A stretch of DNA of 64,000 nucleotides from Sellimonas catena (lineage in GTDB: Bacteria; Bacillota; Clostridia; Lachnospirales; Lachnospiraceae). Positions 17,150 through 24,982 of this stretch are shown here, one piece after another. Numbering within the stretch: the first letter of the stretch is position 1; every line of letters begins with the position of its first letter. The notes below the pieces were generated by a model. The model searched no databases. It was not told the origin of the DNA and saw only the letters and a list, made by a program, of their open reading frames with translations. The stretch lies in NCBI RefSeq assembly GCF_045063725.1, contig NZ_CP173695.1. One strand, 5' to 3'. The translations under genes and the position numbers were made by a program.

Positions 17150-18328
17150 CGAAAAGCTGTCCAAAACATCTTCGATTGCGTGTTTTAGCGACATGGCCGG
17201 CACATCGTCCGCCGCAGCCAGCTCCACTTCTCCGATCTTCTCCCCGTTCAGCAGATACTGTACCGTTCCAGCCTTCTGTCCTTTCTTCACCGGAGCTTTT
17301 AAAGAGGCCTTTGGCACCACTTCCTTTTCTACTCCGCTTACATCCGCTCCGCTGACGTCGAGATAAGAGAAACCGCTCTTCTGCACGACCTTTACCTGAT
17401 CCTCTTCTCCACGTTCCACTTTTACCGTTTTTTGCACGGACTCCCAGTCCGGATCCTCGTACTTCCGGCAGATGGAGAATCCATAATTCAGCAGTGTCTG
17501 AGCATCTGCAAACCGTGTCTTTACGTCCGGCGCCGCCATAATAACGGCAATCAGATCAATTCCGTCTTTCTGTGCGGTGGCACTCAAACAGAATTTTGCC
17601 TCTCCTGTGGATCCTGTCTTCAGCCCGGTGGCATAGGAGTACTGTCGGATGAGCTTATTCGTATTGGAAAGGCCAAACTCTTCCTCGCCCTTTTTCGTTT
17701 TATGTACGATGGTATCCATCCAGATTTTCGCATACTCGTACACATCCGGATATTTTGTAATCAGTTCCCGTGACATCAGTGCAATATCTCTGGCTGTCGT
17801 CACATGACCGTCCGTATCCAGGCCGTTACAGTTTTTAAACACTGTATTCTCCATCCCGAGACCTTTGGCCCGTTCATTCATCTGCTGCACAAACGCCTCC
17901 TCTGTGCCGGAAATGTATTCTGCCATGGCGACACAGGCATCATTGGCACTGGATACAACGATACATTTCAGCAAGGTATCCACCGTCTGTTCTTCTCCGG
18001 CTTCCAGAAACACCTGGCTGCCTCCCATGGAAGCGGCATACTCCGAGGTGGTCACCACATCTTCTTTGTGAATTTTCCCTGCCGAAAGGGCGTCGTAAAT
18101 CAAAAGAATCGTCATAACTTTGGTCACACTGGCCGGCGGTCTTCTGGTATCCGCGTCCTTTTCATACAATACTTTTCCCGTTGACGCCTCCATCAAAAAA
18201 ACAGAAGGAGCCGTGACGGTCACACTTCCCGCACTTTCTCCTCCTGTCTCTTCTTCTGCCATGACGGCCATACTCCCCGAAATGCAGAACAGGACCGACG
18301 CCATCAGCATTGCTATCCACTTTTTCAC
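17144..18328 (-). CDS. D-alanyl-D-alanine carboxypeptidase, DacF type (second copy)
   Basis: The 394-residue secreted penicillin-binding protein has a signal peptide ending near residue 25 (AVMAEEE). The active-site motifs are SxxK in PASVTKVM near residue 67, SAN near 126 and KTG in GLKTGSTGEA near 233, with a C-terminal beta-sandwich. It removes terminal D-alanine from cell-wall stem peptides. It shares motif layout with the copy at 11354-12628 but is clearly different in sequence. The two-component and exporter genes lie upstream on the same strand, but a separate promoter-like element precedes it. Confidence 0.93.
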   Translation of the reverse strand: MKKWIAMLMASVLFCISGSMAVMAEEETGGESAGSVTVTAPSVFLMEASTGKVLYEKDADTRRPPASVTKVMTILLIYDALSAGKIHKEDVVTTSEYAASMGGSQVFLEAGEEQTVDTLLKCIVVSSANDACVAMAEYISGTEEAFVQQMNERAKGLGMENTVFKNCNGLDTDGHVTTARDIALMSRELITKYPDVYEYAKIWMDTIVHKTKKGEEEFGLSNTNKLIRQYSYATGLKTGSTGEAKFCLSATAQKDGIDLIAVIMAAPDVKTRFADAQTLLNYGFSICRKYEDPDWESVQKTVKVERGEEDQVKVVQKSGFSYLDVSGADVSGVEKEVVPKASLKAPVKKGQKAGTVQYLLNGEKIGEVELAAADDVPAMSLKHAIEDVLDSFSL

Positions 18329-18350
18329 TTCTTACCTCTTCATCTGGCAT

Positions 18351-18379
18351 TTATTACATTGTAGGATTCTGCCTGCCAA
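18351..18379 (-). promoter_or_regulatory. Possible promoter of the second carboxypeptidase
   Basis: Minus-strand TTGGCA (18374-18379), a 17-bp spacer and TAATAA (18351-18356), just upstream of the start at 18328. Confidence 0.45.
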
Positions 18380-18394
18380 AATATGTCTGTCCCA

Positions 18395-19296
18395 TCAAGA
18401 AAGGAGCGGAAATCGAAGCTGAATCGTAAACCAGTTCCCCTTCAGCCAGGCCCGGATCTCTCCGTGCATCCGTACAGTAAATTCCTTTGCAATGGAAAGT
18501 CCAAGGCCGGAGGAAGCGTTCCTGCTTCTTGCCTCGTCCGCCTTATAAAACCGTTCAAATACTTTCCCTACATCAATTTCATCCGGCCTGGCCGTATAGT
18601 TGGCACACTCCACCACAGCCCAGCCCTCTTTCCTGAACATGGAGAATTTCATCTTCCCCTCTCCATGATCGAGACCATTTTTGATAATATTCTGGAGCGT
18701 CCGGCGAAGCCCCGCTTCGTTTCCTTCGATCTGCAGCTGCTCCTCGGTAAGATCAATCTCCGGTTCCATGCCTCTTTCCACCCAGACATCATAATAAGAA
18801 AACGCCGTCTCGGTCAAAATCCGGTTCAGATAAAGGGGCTCCAGTTTCAGCTCATAGGTCTCATTTTTCAGTTTTGTATAGGTGAACAACTCTTCCAGCA
18901 TTTCTTTCAGGCTTACAATCCGCTCCTGAATCACTTTTAGATACCGTTCCCGTTCTTTCTGCTCTTTGCTGTCTCTTAACAGCTGGAAATATCCATCAAG
19001 CGAAGTCAAAGGGTCCGGATATCGTGGGAAAGATTCGTATAAGCATCGGAAATGTCCTGCTCTTTTTTCAGATATCTCCGCCGCTGCTCTCTCTGCAGTT
19101 CCAGCATTTCATTCAGTTCATCTGTCAGTTCCCGGATGCCGAAAGCATCCATCTGCCTTGTAATCAGAAGATTGCTGTCATATTCTTTCAGAAACGCCAG
19201 CTGGCGGCAGATATCCCGTATCTGCCGCTTGTATACTGCCAGTATGATAAGAAGTACAGCCACCAGGGCCGCAAGAATTCCAATGATCCATTCCAT
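18395..19296 (-). pseudogene. Sensor histidine kinase interrupted by a one-base frameshift
   Basis: Two adjoining frames together make one kinase of about 300 residues. The first (19296 to 19006) has one membrane span at residues 3-24 and runs to the phosphoacceptor box NLSHDIRT, where it meets a TGA. The second (19009 to 18395) continues TSLDGYFQLL, then NIIKNGLDHG (N box) and GLGLSIAKEF (G box). Reading across needs one extra C in the CCC run near 19009-19012, so one base is missing. A sequencing error, a recent mutation and real frameshifting all remain open. The kinase starts immediately after the ABC permease stop and pairs with the response regulator at 21145-21819. The ATG start is at 19296. 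Confidence 0.82.
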
Positions 19297-20145
19297 TTAT
19301 CTGATGTCCCTTCTTTGAAATACAATGGCACTGACTACAGTGAAGACTGTACCGTAGACAATCGCCACCAGGGCTGCCTTAATCAGGAGATCCGGATCTC
19401 CGTGAAGCTGCAGTATACTGATCGATCCCGTTACCGTGTAAGAAAGAACGTCCACTGTCCTGTCAAAGACTGATTGAAGTCCTCTTCCGACCATTCCCCA
19501 GAGCAGGACCGTCATATTCATGCAGAGCATGATCGCCAGCGTCATGCTGATAATATTATTGAGAATAAGGATCGAAATTCCCATCACAATCAGAGCCAGT
19601 GCATAGTGCAGCAGCAGCTGGGTTCCGATATATCCGAGGAACTCCGATACCGGACCGACCTCCAGATATCCGTAAAATACTGCATTACAGAAAGCCTGAA
19701 CTGCCAAAGTAAGCAAAAAGGTCAGTACCGTATAGAAAAATAAAATCACTGCCTTGGAAATCACCAGATCCGACCGCCTCCTGCACTGTCCTCCGATGTT
19801 TTTAATGTATCCGCTCCGAATATCTGCCGTTGCAAAGAGAACGGCAAAAATGACGATAAAAATCGCTTCCACTTTCCCCTGCGTGTTGGCATAAAACATG
19901 TCATAGAGCGTTGCTTTCTGCCCCGGTTCTGTCGGCACTGTCACATACATGCCAAGATTCTCCGCCGTATCTTCTACTCCTTCCTGCATCGTCTCCCAGT
20001 TATTGGCACTTGCCTGTGGATCCTTATATTCTTCCCGCATGAATGCAGTAGTGAGAACCAGCATCACAGTAAGCAAGATCCAGAGAATGTACTGGCTTTT
20101 TGATTTCAGCATCCGGTAAAAGTCCATTTTAATGATATTCAGCAT
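19297..20145 (-). CDS. ABC transporter permease, ABC-2 type
   Basis: About 282 residues with a first membrane span near residue 20, a large external loop (about 50-95) and further spans in the C-terminal two thirds. This is the layout of ABC-2 type permeases in peptide or lantibiotic resistance exporters. The ATG at 20145 has GGAGG 8 bp upstream, inside the end of the ATPase gene; a GTG at 20154 is less likely. The substrate is unknown. Together with the ATPase, the response regulator and the broken kinase it forms a self-contained sensing and export operon. Confidence 0.87.
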   Translation of the reverse strand: MLNIIKMDFYRMLKSKSQYILWILLTVMLVLTTAFMREEYKDPQASANNWETMQEGVEDTAENLGMYVTVPTEPGQKATLYDMFYANTQGKVEAIFIVIFAVLFATADIRSGYIKNIGGQCRRRSDLVISKAVILFFYTVLTFLLTLAVQAFCNAVFYGYLEVGPVSEFLGYIGTQLLLHYALALIVMGISILILNNIISMTLAIMLCMNMTVLLWGMVGRGLQSVFDRTVDVLSYTVTGSISILQLHGDPDLLIKAALVAIVYGTVFTVVSAIVFQRRDIR

Positions 20146-21055
20146 GACCGGCACCTCCTGTCAGATTCAGATAATAATTCTCCAGCTTCTCGCTGCACAC
20201 CTTCAATTCCCGGATATCCGCCCCGGCACGAATCAGCTCCCTGTTTAACCATGCGCTCCGGTCCATCTTCTCAAAGACCCACACATGACCGGAATCCACG
20301 ATCTGATACTGCTGAATTCCAAGCCGGTCCAGTATCGGCACAATCTGTTCCGGCACTCCCGTAGCAATCTCAATCCGCTCGCCGCAGCGCTCCATCAGTT
20401 CTTCCCGTGTAATCTCCTCGATCAGTTCCCCGTGATGGATAATGCCATAATCCGTCGCAATCTTGGAGAGTTCCTCCAGAATATGGCTGGAAATCACAAT
20501 CGTCATATTTTTCTCTTTATTCAGTTTCAGGATGGTATCTCTGATCTCCACAATTCCCTGCGGGTCCAGTCCGTTAATCGGTTCGTCGAGCAGCAGCAGG
20601 TCCGGCTCGCCTACCAGAGCAAGGCCGATTCCAAGTCTCTGTTTCATCCCGAGGGAAAAGTGCTTCGTTTTTTTCTTTCCCGTGTCTGAAAGGCCTACAA
20701 TTTTCAGAATCTCCTCAATGTATCCTTTTTTATGAATTCCGAAAAAACGACATTTCAGGTCCAGATTATCATAGGCGCTTAAATTTCCGTAAATCCCCGG
20801 TGCCTCGATCAGGCACCCGATCCGGGACCGTACATTTGCAAGTTCTTTTCCCCTCAGCCCGAATATCTCGATCTCACCGCTGCTTGGCGATGCAAGTCCG
20901 GCAAGCATTTTTAAAAACGTTGTCTTCCCGGCGCCGTTTCGTCCGATCAGTCCGTATACCGCCCCTTTCCGGACATGCATGCTGATCCGGCTGACCGCCC
21001 TGTGATGCCAGTATTGTTTTGTAAGTCCCTGGGTTCTGACTATCGTCTGATTCAC
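20129..21055 (-). CDS. ABC transporter ATP-binding protein
   Basis: The 308-residue ATPase carries Walker A GRNGAGKTTFLKML near residue 38, the signature FSLGMKQRLGIG near 134, Walker B LLLLDEPINGLD near 155 and the H-loop in ISSHILEEL. The C-terminal extension of about 90 residues resembles drug and bacitracin-type exporters (BcrA/LanF-like). It overlaps the permease by 17 bp and follows the response regulator gene by 89 bp. Antimicrobial peptide export is suggested by the gene arrangement, not proven by the sequence. Confidence 0.92.
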   Translation of the reverse strand: MNQTIVRTQGLTKQYWHHRAVSRISMHVRKGAVYGLIGRNGAGKTTFLKMLAGLASPSSGEIEIFGLRGKELANVRSRIGCLIEAPGIYGNLSAYDNLDLKCRFFGIHKKGYIEEILKIVGLSDTGKKKTKHFSLGMKQRLGIGLALVGEPDLLLLDEPINGLDPQGIVEIRDTILKLNKEKNMTIVISSHILEELSKIATDYGIIHHGELIEEITREELMERCGERIEIATGVPEQIVPILDRLGIQQYQIVDSGHVWVFEKMDRSAWLNRELIRAGADIRELKVCSEKLENYYLNLTGGAGHAEYH

Positions 21056-21144
21056 TTTTATTCATCTCCTTTTTTTATTTGCTTTCATCTTACACTCTCT
21101 TTCCAAATCCTTCGCAAATAAAAAGTAAAGACTTCGTAAAGATC

Positions 21145-21819
21145 TCATCTGGAAAGTGTATAGCCGATTCCCCATACTGTATCGATAAACGACCGGTCCG
21201 ATACTGTTTTTAGTTTCTTCCTGATATTGCTGATATGCACATCAATGGCCTTCGTTTCACCCATAAACGGCTCCTCCCACGCCGCCTCAAAAATCTCTTC
21301 CTTGCTGAATACTTTTTTGGGCCAGCTAAGAAACAGTTCCAGAATCAAAAACTCCTGCCTGGTCACTCCTTCCAGACGCACCCCGTCTACGTAGATCTGG
21401 TGCTCCTCACGGTCAAGGAGAAGTCCATTGTGCTCCAGCACTTTCGTTTCTTTGGCCCCGGAACTTTTTCTGAGCTGTACCTGGACTCTTGCCAGCACTT
21501 CCCGGATCTCAAAAGGTTTGACCACATAATCATCCGCGCCGCCAAGGAGAACATCCACCTTATCGTCCATCTCATCTTTTGCAGAAAGAACAATAACCGG
21601 AATGGCCCTTTTTGCACGGATCTCTTTCAGAAGCGCCTCCCCGGACATGCCCGGCAGCATCAGATCCAGAAGGACCAGATCCGGCCGTTCCTGCGAAAGC
21701 ACAAATCTCCCTTCTGTCCCGGAAAATGCCTGTACGCAGCGGTATCCTTCCTTTTCCAACGCTTCTTTCAGCATCTCATTGATATTGACATCATCTTCCA
21801 CAATCAAAATCATATTCAT
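21145..21819 (-). CDS. Response regulator, OmpR/PhoB family
   Basis: The 224-residue regulator has a receiver domain with the phosphorylated Asp in LVLLDLMLPG near residue 52 and the conserved Lys in VVKPFEIREVL near 102. A winged-helix DNA-binding domain (about 125-222) contains AIDVHISNIRKKL. It is the first gene of the operon, followed by the ABC ATPase, permease and kinase. With the kinase frameshifted, its phosphorylation may depend on another kinase or on acetyl phosphate. Confidence 0.94.
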   Translation of the reverse strand: MNMILIVEDDVNINEMLKEALEKEGYRCVQAFSGTEGRFVLSQERPDLVLLDLMLPGMSGEALLKEIRAKRAIPVIVLSAKDEMDDKVDVLLGGADDYVVKPFEIREVLARVQVQLRKSSGAKETKVLEHNGLLLDREEHQIYVDGVRLEGVTRQEFLILELFLSWPKKVFSKEEIFEAAWEEPFMGETKAIDVHISNIRKKLKTVSDRSFIDTVWGIGYTLSR

Positions 21820-21852
21820 CCTGTCTTCCTTCCTTTTGGCTCATCTTTTCCT

Positions 21853-21881
21853 ATCGTAGCACGTCCGAAGTTTTCTGTAAA
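21853..21881 (-). promoter_or_regulatory. Promoter of the two-component/ABC operon
   Basis: Minus-strand TTTACA (21876-21881), a 17-bp spacer and TACGAT (21853-21858) with an extended -10 TGC. It lies between the rpsU terminator and the response regulator start. Confidence 0.6.
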
Positions 21882-21886
21882 CATAG

Positions 21887-21917
21887 AAAAAAACAGGATG
21901 CCTTCCGGCATCCTGTC
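21887..21917 (-). terminator. Intrinsic terminator of rpsU
   Basis: A 10-bp perfect stem ACAGGATGCC with GGCATCCTGT, a GGAA loop and seven T residues on the minus strand. It begins 11 bp beyond the rpsU stop codon. Confidence 0.93.
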
Positions 21918-21927
21918 TCTGCACATC

Positions 21928-22104
21928 TTAGTTATATTTACGTTTTCTAGCAGCCTCAGATTTCTTTTTACGTCTTACGCTTGGTTTTTCGTAATGTTCT
22001 CTCTTACGAATCTCCTGCTGGATACCAGCTTTTGCGCAGTTACGTTTGAATCTGCGTAAAGCGCTGTCTAAACTTTCGTTTTCTTTAACGATTACATTTG
22101 ACAT
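21928..22104 (-). CDS. rpsU: 30S ribosomal protein S21
   Basis: A small gene of 58 codons. The product begins MSNVIVKENESLDSALRRFK, continues KAGIQQEIRKREHYEKPSVRRKKKS and ends in the basic tail RKRKYN, which is the S21 family pattern. It is a late-assembling small-subunit protein near the anti-Shine-Dalgarno helix. The ATG at 22104 follows a GGAGG-containing leader. It has its own promoter upstream and a strong terminator downstream, so it is monocistronic. Confidence 0.97.
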   Translation of the reverse strand: MSNVIVKENESLDSALRRFKRNCAKAGIQQEIRKREHYEKPSVRRKKKSEAARKRKYN

Positions 22105-22181
22105 AGTCTCACACCTAACCTCCCCTCCAGTCCTGTATTGTGCATCATACGACTGTTCGGGTATTTTATTGCACTACAAGT

Positions 22182-22209
22182 ATTATACCATATTTTCTTT
22201 ATCCGTCAA
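22182..22209 (-). promoter_or_regulatory. SigA-type promoter of rpsU
   Basis: Minus-strand TTGACG (22204-22209), a 16-bp spacer and TATAAT (22182-22187) with an extended -10 TGG. Confidence 0.85.
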
Positions 22210-22245
22210 GGAGTTTTTCGCATCTTTATACGCGCTTTTGCGGGA

Positions 22246-24891
22246 TTATGCCAGCTGTTCCTTTGCGGTTTCTCTTGCTTTTTCCAGTGCAGCATCCACG
22301 CCATCCGGATTCTTGCCGCCGGCCTGTGCCATGTTCGGGCGTCCGCCGCCGCCTCCGCCGACCAGTCCTGCGATGGCTTTGATCAGGTTTCCTGCATGGG
22401 CGCCTTTCTTCACCGCGCCGTCTGTCGCCGTCGCCATCAGGCTGACTTTTCCGTCTGTCACAGATGCGATCACGATGACGCCTTCACCGACTTTTTCCTT
22501 TAACTGATCGCCGAGATCACGCAGTCCGTTCATGTCTACGCCTTCGACTTTTGTTGCGATCACGGAAATTCCATCGATCACTTCTGCCTGATCTGTGACA
22601 TCTCCCATGGCATCCTTTGCCAGTTTGCTCTTCAGGCTTTCCACTTCGCTTCTAAGCTCTTTGTTCTCTGCCTGCAGATGGCTGATCTTCTCTTCCAGAT
22701 GATCCGGTGTCGTCTTCAAAGCCCTGGAAGCCTCATGAAGAATCATTTCCAGATTTGCATAGTATTCCATCAGTCCTTTGGAAGTCAGTGCCTCGATACG
22801 GCGCACACCTGCTGCCACACCTGCTTCGGAAACAATCTTGAAGGATCCGATGGATGCAGTATTGTCCACGTGTGTTCCACCGCAAAATTCCTTGGAGAAT
22901 TCTCCCATGCTGACAACGCGGACGATATCGCCGTACTTTTCACCAAACAAAGCCTGCGCCCCTGTCTTTTTGGCCTCTTCGATCGGAAGGTTTTCTACCT
23001 TCACCGGAAGTGCATCGGCAATGGCCTTGTTTACAATATCTTCTACGTTTTTGATTTCTTCCGGCGTCAGTGCGGAGAAATGGGTAAAGTCAAAACGAAG
23101 TCTTGCCGCATCCACGTAGGAACCAGCCTGCTCTACGTGCGTTCCAAGTACGGTACGCAGTGCTTTCTGAAGCAGATGAGTCGCACTGTGGTTTCTTGCG
23201 GAGAGTCTTCTGTTCTCCTCATCGACTTTCAGCACAACCGTCTCTCCGGTACGGATCATGCCTTTTACTGTATATCCAATATGCGCGATCTTTCCGCCCA
23301 GAAGTTTCTTCACATCTTTTACTACGAATTCAAAGCTTCCATCTTCGGAAGTAATCACACCTTTGTCTGCATTCTGTCCACCGCTTGTTGCATAGAACGG
23401 AGTCTCTTCTACGAAAATCGTACCTTCCACGCCTTCGGTCAGCGCCTCAGTCAGTTCGTTCTCTGTCGTCAGCACCGTTACCCTGGAGCTGTGTGTCAGT
23501 ATCTCATATCCAACAAAAGTCGATGTCACAGACGGGTCGATGGACTCATAAACAGTCACGTCTGCTCCCATATAGTTTGTTACGCCTCTTGCTGCACGTG
23601 CGGTCTCCCGCTGTACCTGCATGGCTTTCTGGAATCCTTCCTCATCTACGGAAATTCCCTTTTCTTCCAGGATCTCTTTTGTCAGATCCAGCGGGAATCC
23701 ATATGTGTCGTAGAGCTTGAACGCATTGTCTCCGGAAAGAATCTTCTCTCCTTTTTCGTTCATCTCTGCTTCCATCTCTGCAAGGATGCCGAGACCCTGG
23801 TCGATGGTTTTATTAAACTGGTCTTCCTCTTTACTAATGACATTGAGAATGAAATCTCTCTTTTCTTCCAGTTCCGGGTACCCGTCTTTGGATCCGGCGA
23901 TTACCGTCTCGCAAAGACCGGACAAGAATTTTCCTTCGATATTCAGAATTCTTCCGTGACGGCATGCGCGGCGCAGGAGACGTCGAAGCACGTAGCCTCT
24001 TCCCTCGTTGGACGGCATGATTCCGTCGGAAATCATAAATGTCACGGAACGGATATGGTCTGTGATGACACGGATGGAAATATCCGTCTTCTCATCCTCT
24101 TTGTAAGTCACGCCCGCAATCCGGCATACATGGTCACGGAGCGCTTTCATTGTATCAATATCAAAAATGGAATCCACGTCCTGTACAACACTTGCCAGAC
24201 GCTCCAGTCCCATTCCTGTATCGATATTCTTCTGTTCCAGTTCGCTGTAATTGCCGTGTCCGTCGTTGTCAAACTGGGTGAATACGTTGTTCCAGATTTC
24301 CATGTAACGGTCGCACTCACAGCCTACTGTACAGTCCGGTTTGCCGCAGCCGTATTTTTCGCCGCGGTCATAGTAGATCTCGGAACATGGTCCGCAAGGT
24401 CCGGAACCGTGCTCCCAGAAATTGTCTTCTTTTCCAAACTTGTAAATCCGGTCTGCCGAGATGCCCATCTCCTTGTTCCATATATCAAAGGCTTCCTGAT
24501 CATCCACGTAAACGGACGGATACAGGCGGTTTGGATCAAGTCCTACCACTTCGGTCAGGAATTCCCAGGACCAGTGGATCGCCTCTCTTTTAAAATAATC
24601 TCCGAAGGAAAAGTTCCCGAGCATCTCGAAAAAGGTACCGTGTCTTGCGGTCTTTCCTACATTTTCGATATCACCGGTACGGATACATTTCTGGCATGTA
24701 GCCATCCGTCTTCTCGGCGGAATCTCCTGTCCGGTAAAGTATGGTTTTAATGGTGCCATCCCGGAATTGATGAGCAACAAACTCTTATCGTTGTGCGGCA
24801 CCAGGGAAAAACTTTTGTGAACGAGATGTTCTTTGCTCTCGAAAAAGTCCAGGAACATCTTTCTTAACTCATTGACTCCATAAGTCTGCAT
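22246..24891 (-). CDS. alaS: Alanyl-tRNA synthetase
   Basis: The 881-residue class II synthetase attaches alanine to its tRNA. The catalytic domain fills the N-terminal half, with RATCQKCIRTGDIENVG-like motifs near residue 65. The editing domain shows HSATHLLQKAL near 575 and CGGTHVDNT near 670, the zinc-binding HxxxH and CxxxH pairs. The C-terminal domain ends with a glycine-rich segment GGGGGGRPNMAQAGG and a DALEKARE helix. Length and domain order are normal. It has its own promoter overlapping the metH stop; no T-box leader was seen in the short upstream gap. Confidence 0.97.
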   Translation of the reverse strand: MQTYGVNELRKMFLDFFESKEHLVHKSFSLVPHNDKSLLLINSGMAPLKPYFTGQEIPPRRRMATCQKCIRTGDIENVGKTARHGTFFEMLGNFSFGDYFKREAIHWSWEFLTEVVGLDPNRLYPSVYVDDQEAFDIWNKEMGISADRIYKFGKEDNFWEHGSGPCGPCSEIYYDRGEKYGCGKPDCTVGCECDRYMEIWNNVFTQFDNDGHGNYSELEQKNIDTGMGLERLASVVQDVDSIFDIDTMKALRDHVCRIAGVTYKEDEKTDISIRVITDHIRSVTFMISDGIMPSNEGRGYVLRRLLRRACRHGRILNIEGKFLSGLCETVIAGSKDGYPELEEKRDFILNVISKEEDQFNKTIDQGLGILAEMEAEMNEKGEKILSGDNAFKLYDTYGFPLDLTKEILEEKGISVDEEGFQKAMQVQRETARAARGVTNYMGADVTVYESIDPSVTSTFVGYEILTHSSRVTVLTTENELTEALTEGVEGTIFVEETPFYATSGGQNADKGVITSEDGSFEFVVKDVKKLLGGKIAHIGYTVKGMIRTGETVVLKVDEENRRLSARNHSATHLLQKALRTVLGTHVEQAGSYVDAARLRFDFTHFSALTPEEIKNVEDIVNKAIADALPVKVENLPIEEAKKTGAQALFGEKYGDIVRVVSMGEFSKEFCGGTHVDNTASIGSFKIVSEAGVAAGVRRIEALTSKGLMEYYANLEMILHEASRALKTTPDHLEEKISHLQAENKELRSEVESLKSKLAKDAMGDVTDQAEVIDGISVIATKVEGVDMNGLRDLGDQLKEKVGEGVIVIASVTDGKVSLMATATDGAVKKGAHAGNLIKAIAGLVGGGGGGRPNMAQAGGKNPDGVDAALEKARETAKEQLA

Positions 24892-24953
24892 GACGCTGTC
24901 TGCCTCCTCATTGTATATTTCAAGCGTTCTCTCTTCTTTTGCTTATCTTATTA

Positions 24954-24982
24954 ATCATACTGGATTGCACGGAAGGTGTCAA
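24954..24982 (-). promoter_or_regulatory. SigA-type promoter of alaS, -35 box on the metH stop codon
   Basis: Minus-strand TTGACA (24977-24982), a 17-bp spacer and TATGAT (24954-24959). The TGA of the -35 hexamer is the metH stop codon. Confidence 0.82.

Noticed and set aside
19000..19015. CTTTGAC at the kinase frameshift, as in the prfB programmed +1 site
   Set aside because: The kinase continues in the -1 frame. A +1 shift would read GAC TTC GCT and then reach TGA, so the prfB mechanism does not restore the protein.
22678..24750. A very long plus-strand frame opposite alaS
   Set aside because: It is the antisense of a certain housekeeping gene and shows no domain.
24892..24978. A T-box leader for alaS
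   Set aside because: The gap is under 90 bp and has no T-box core sequence; the promoter explains it.
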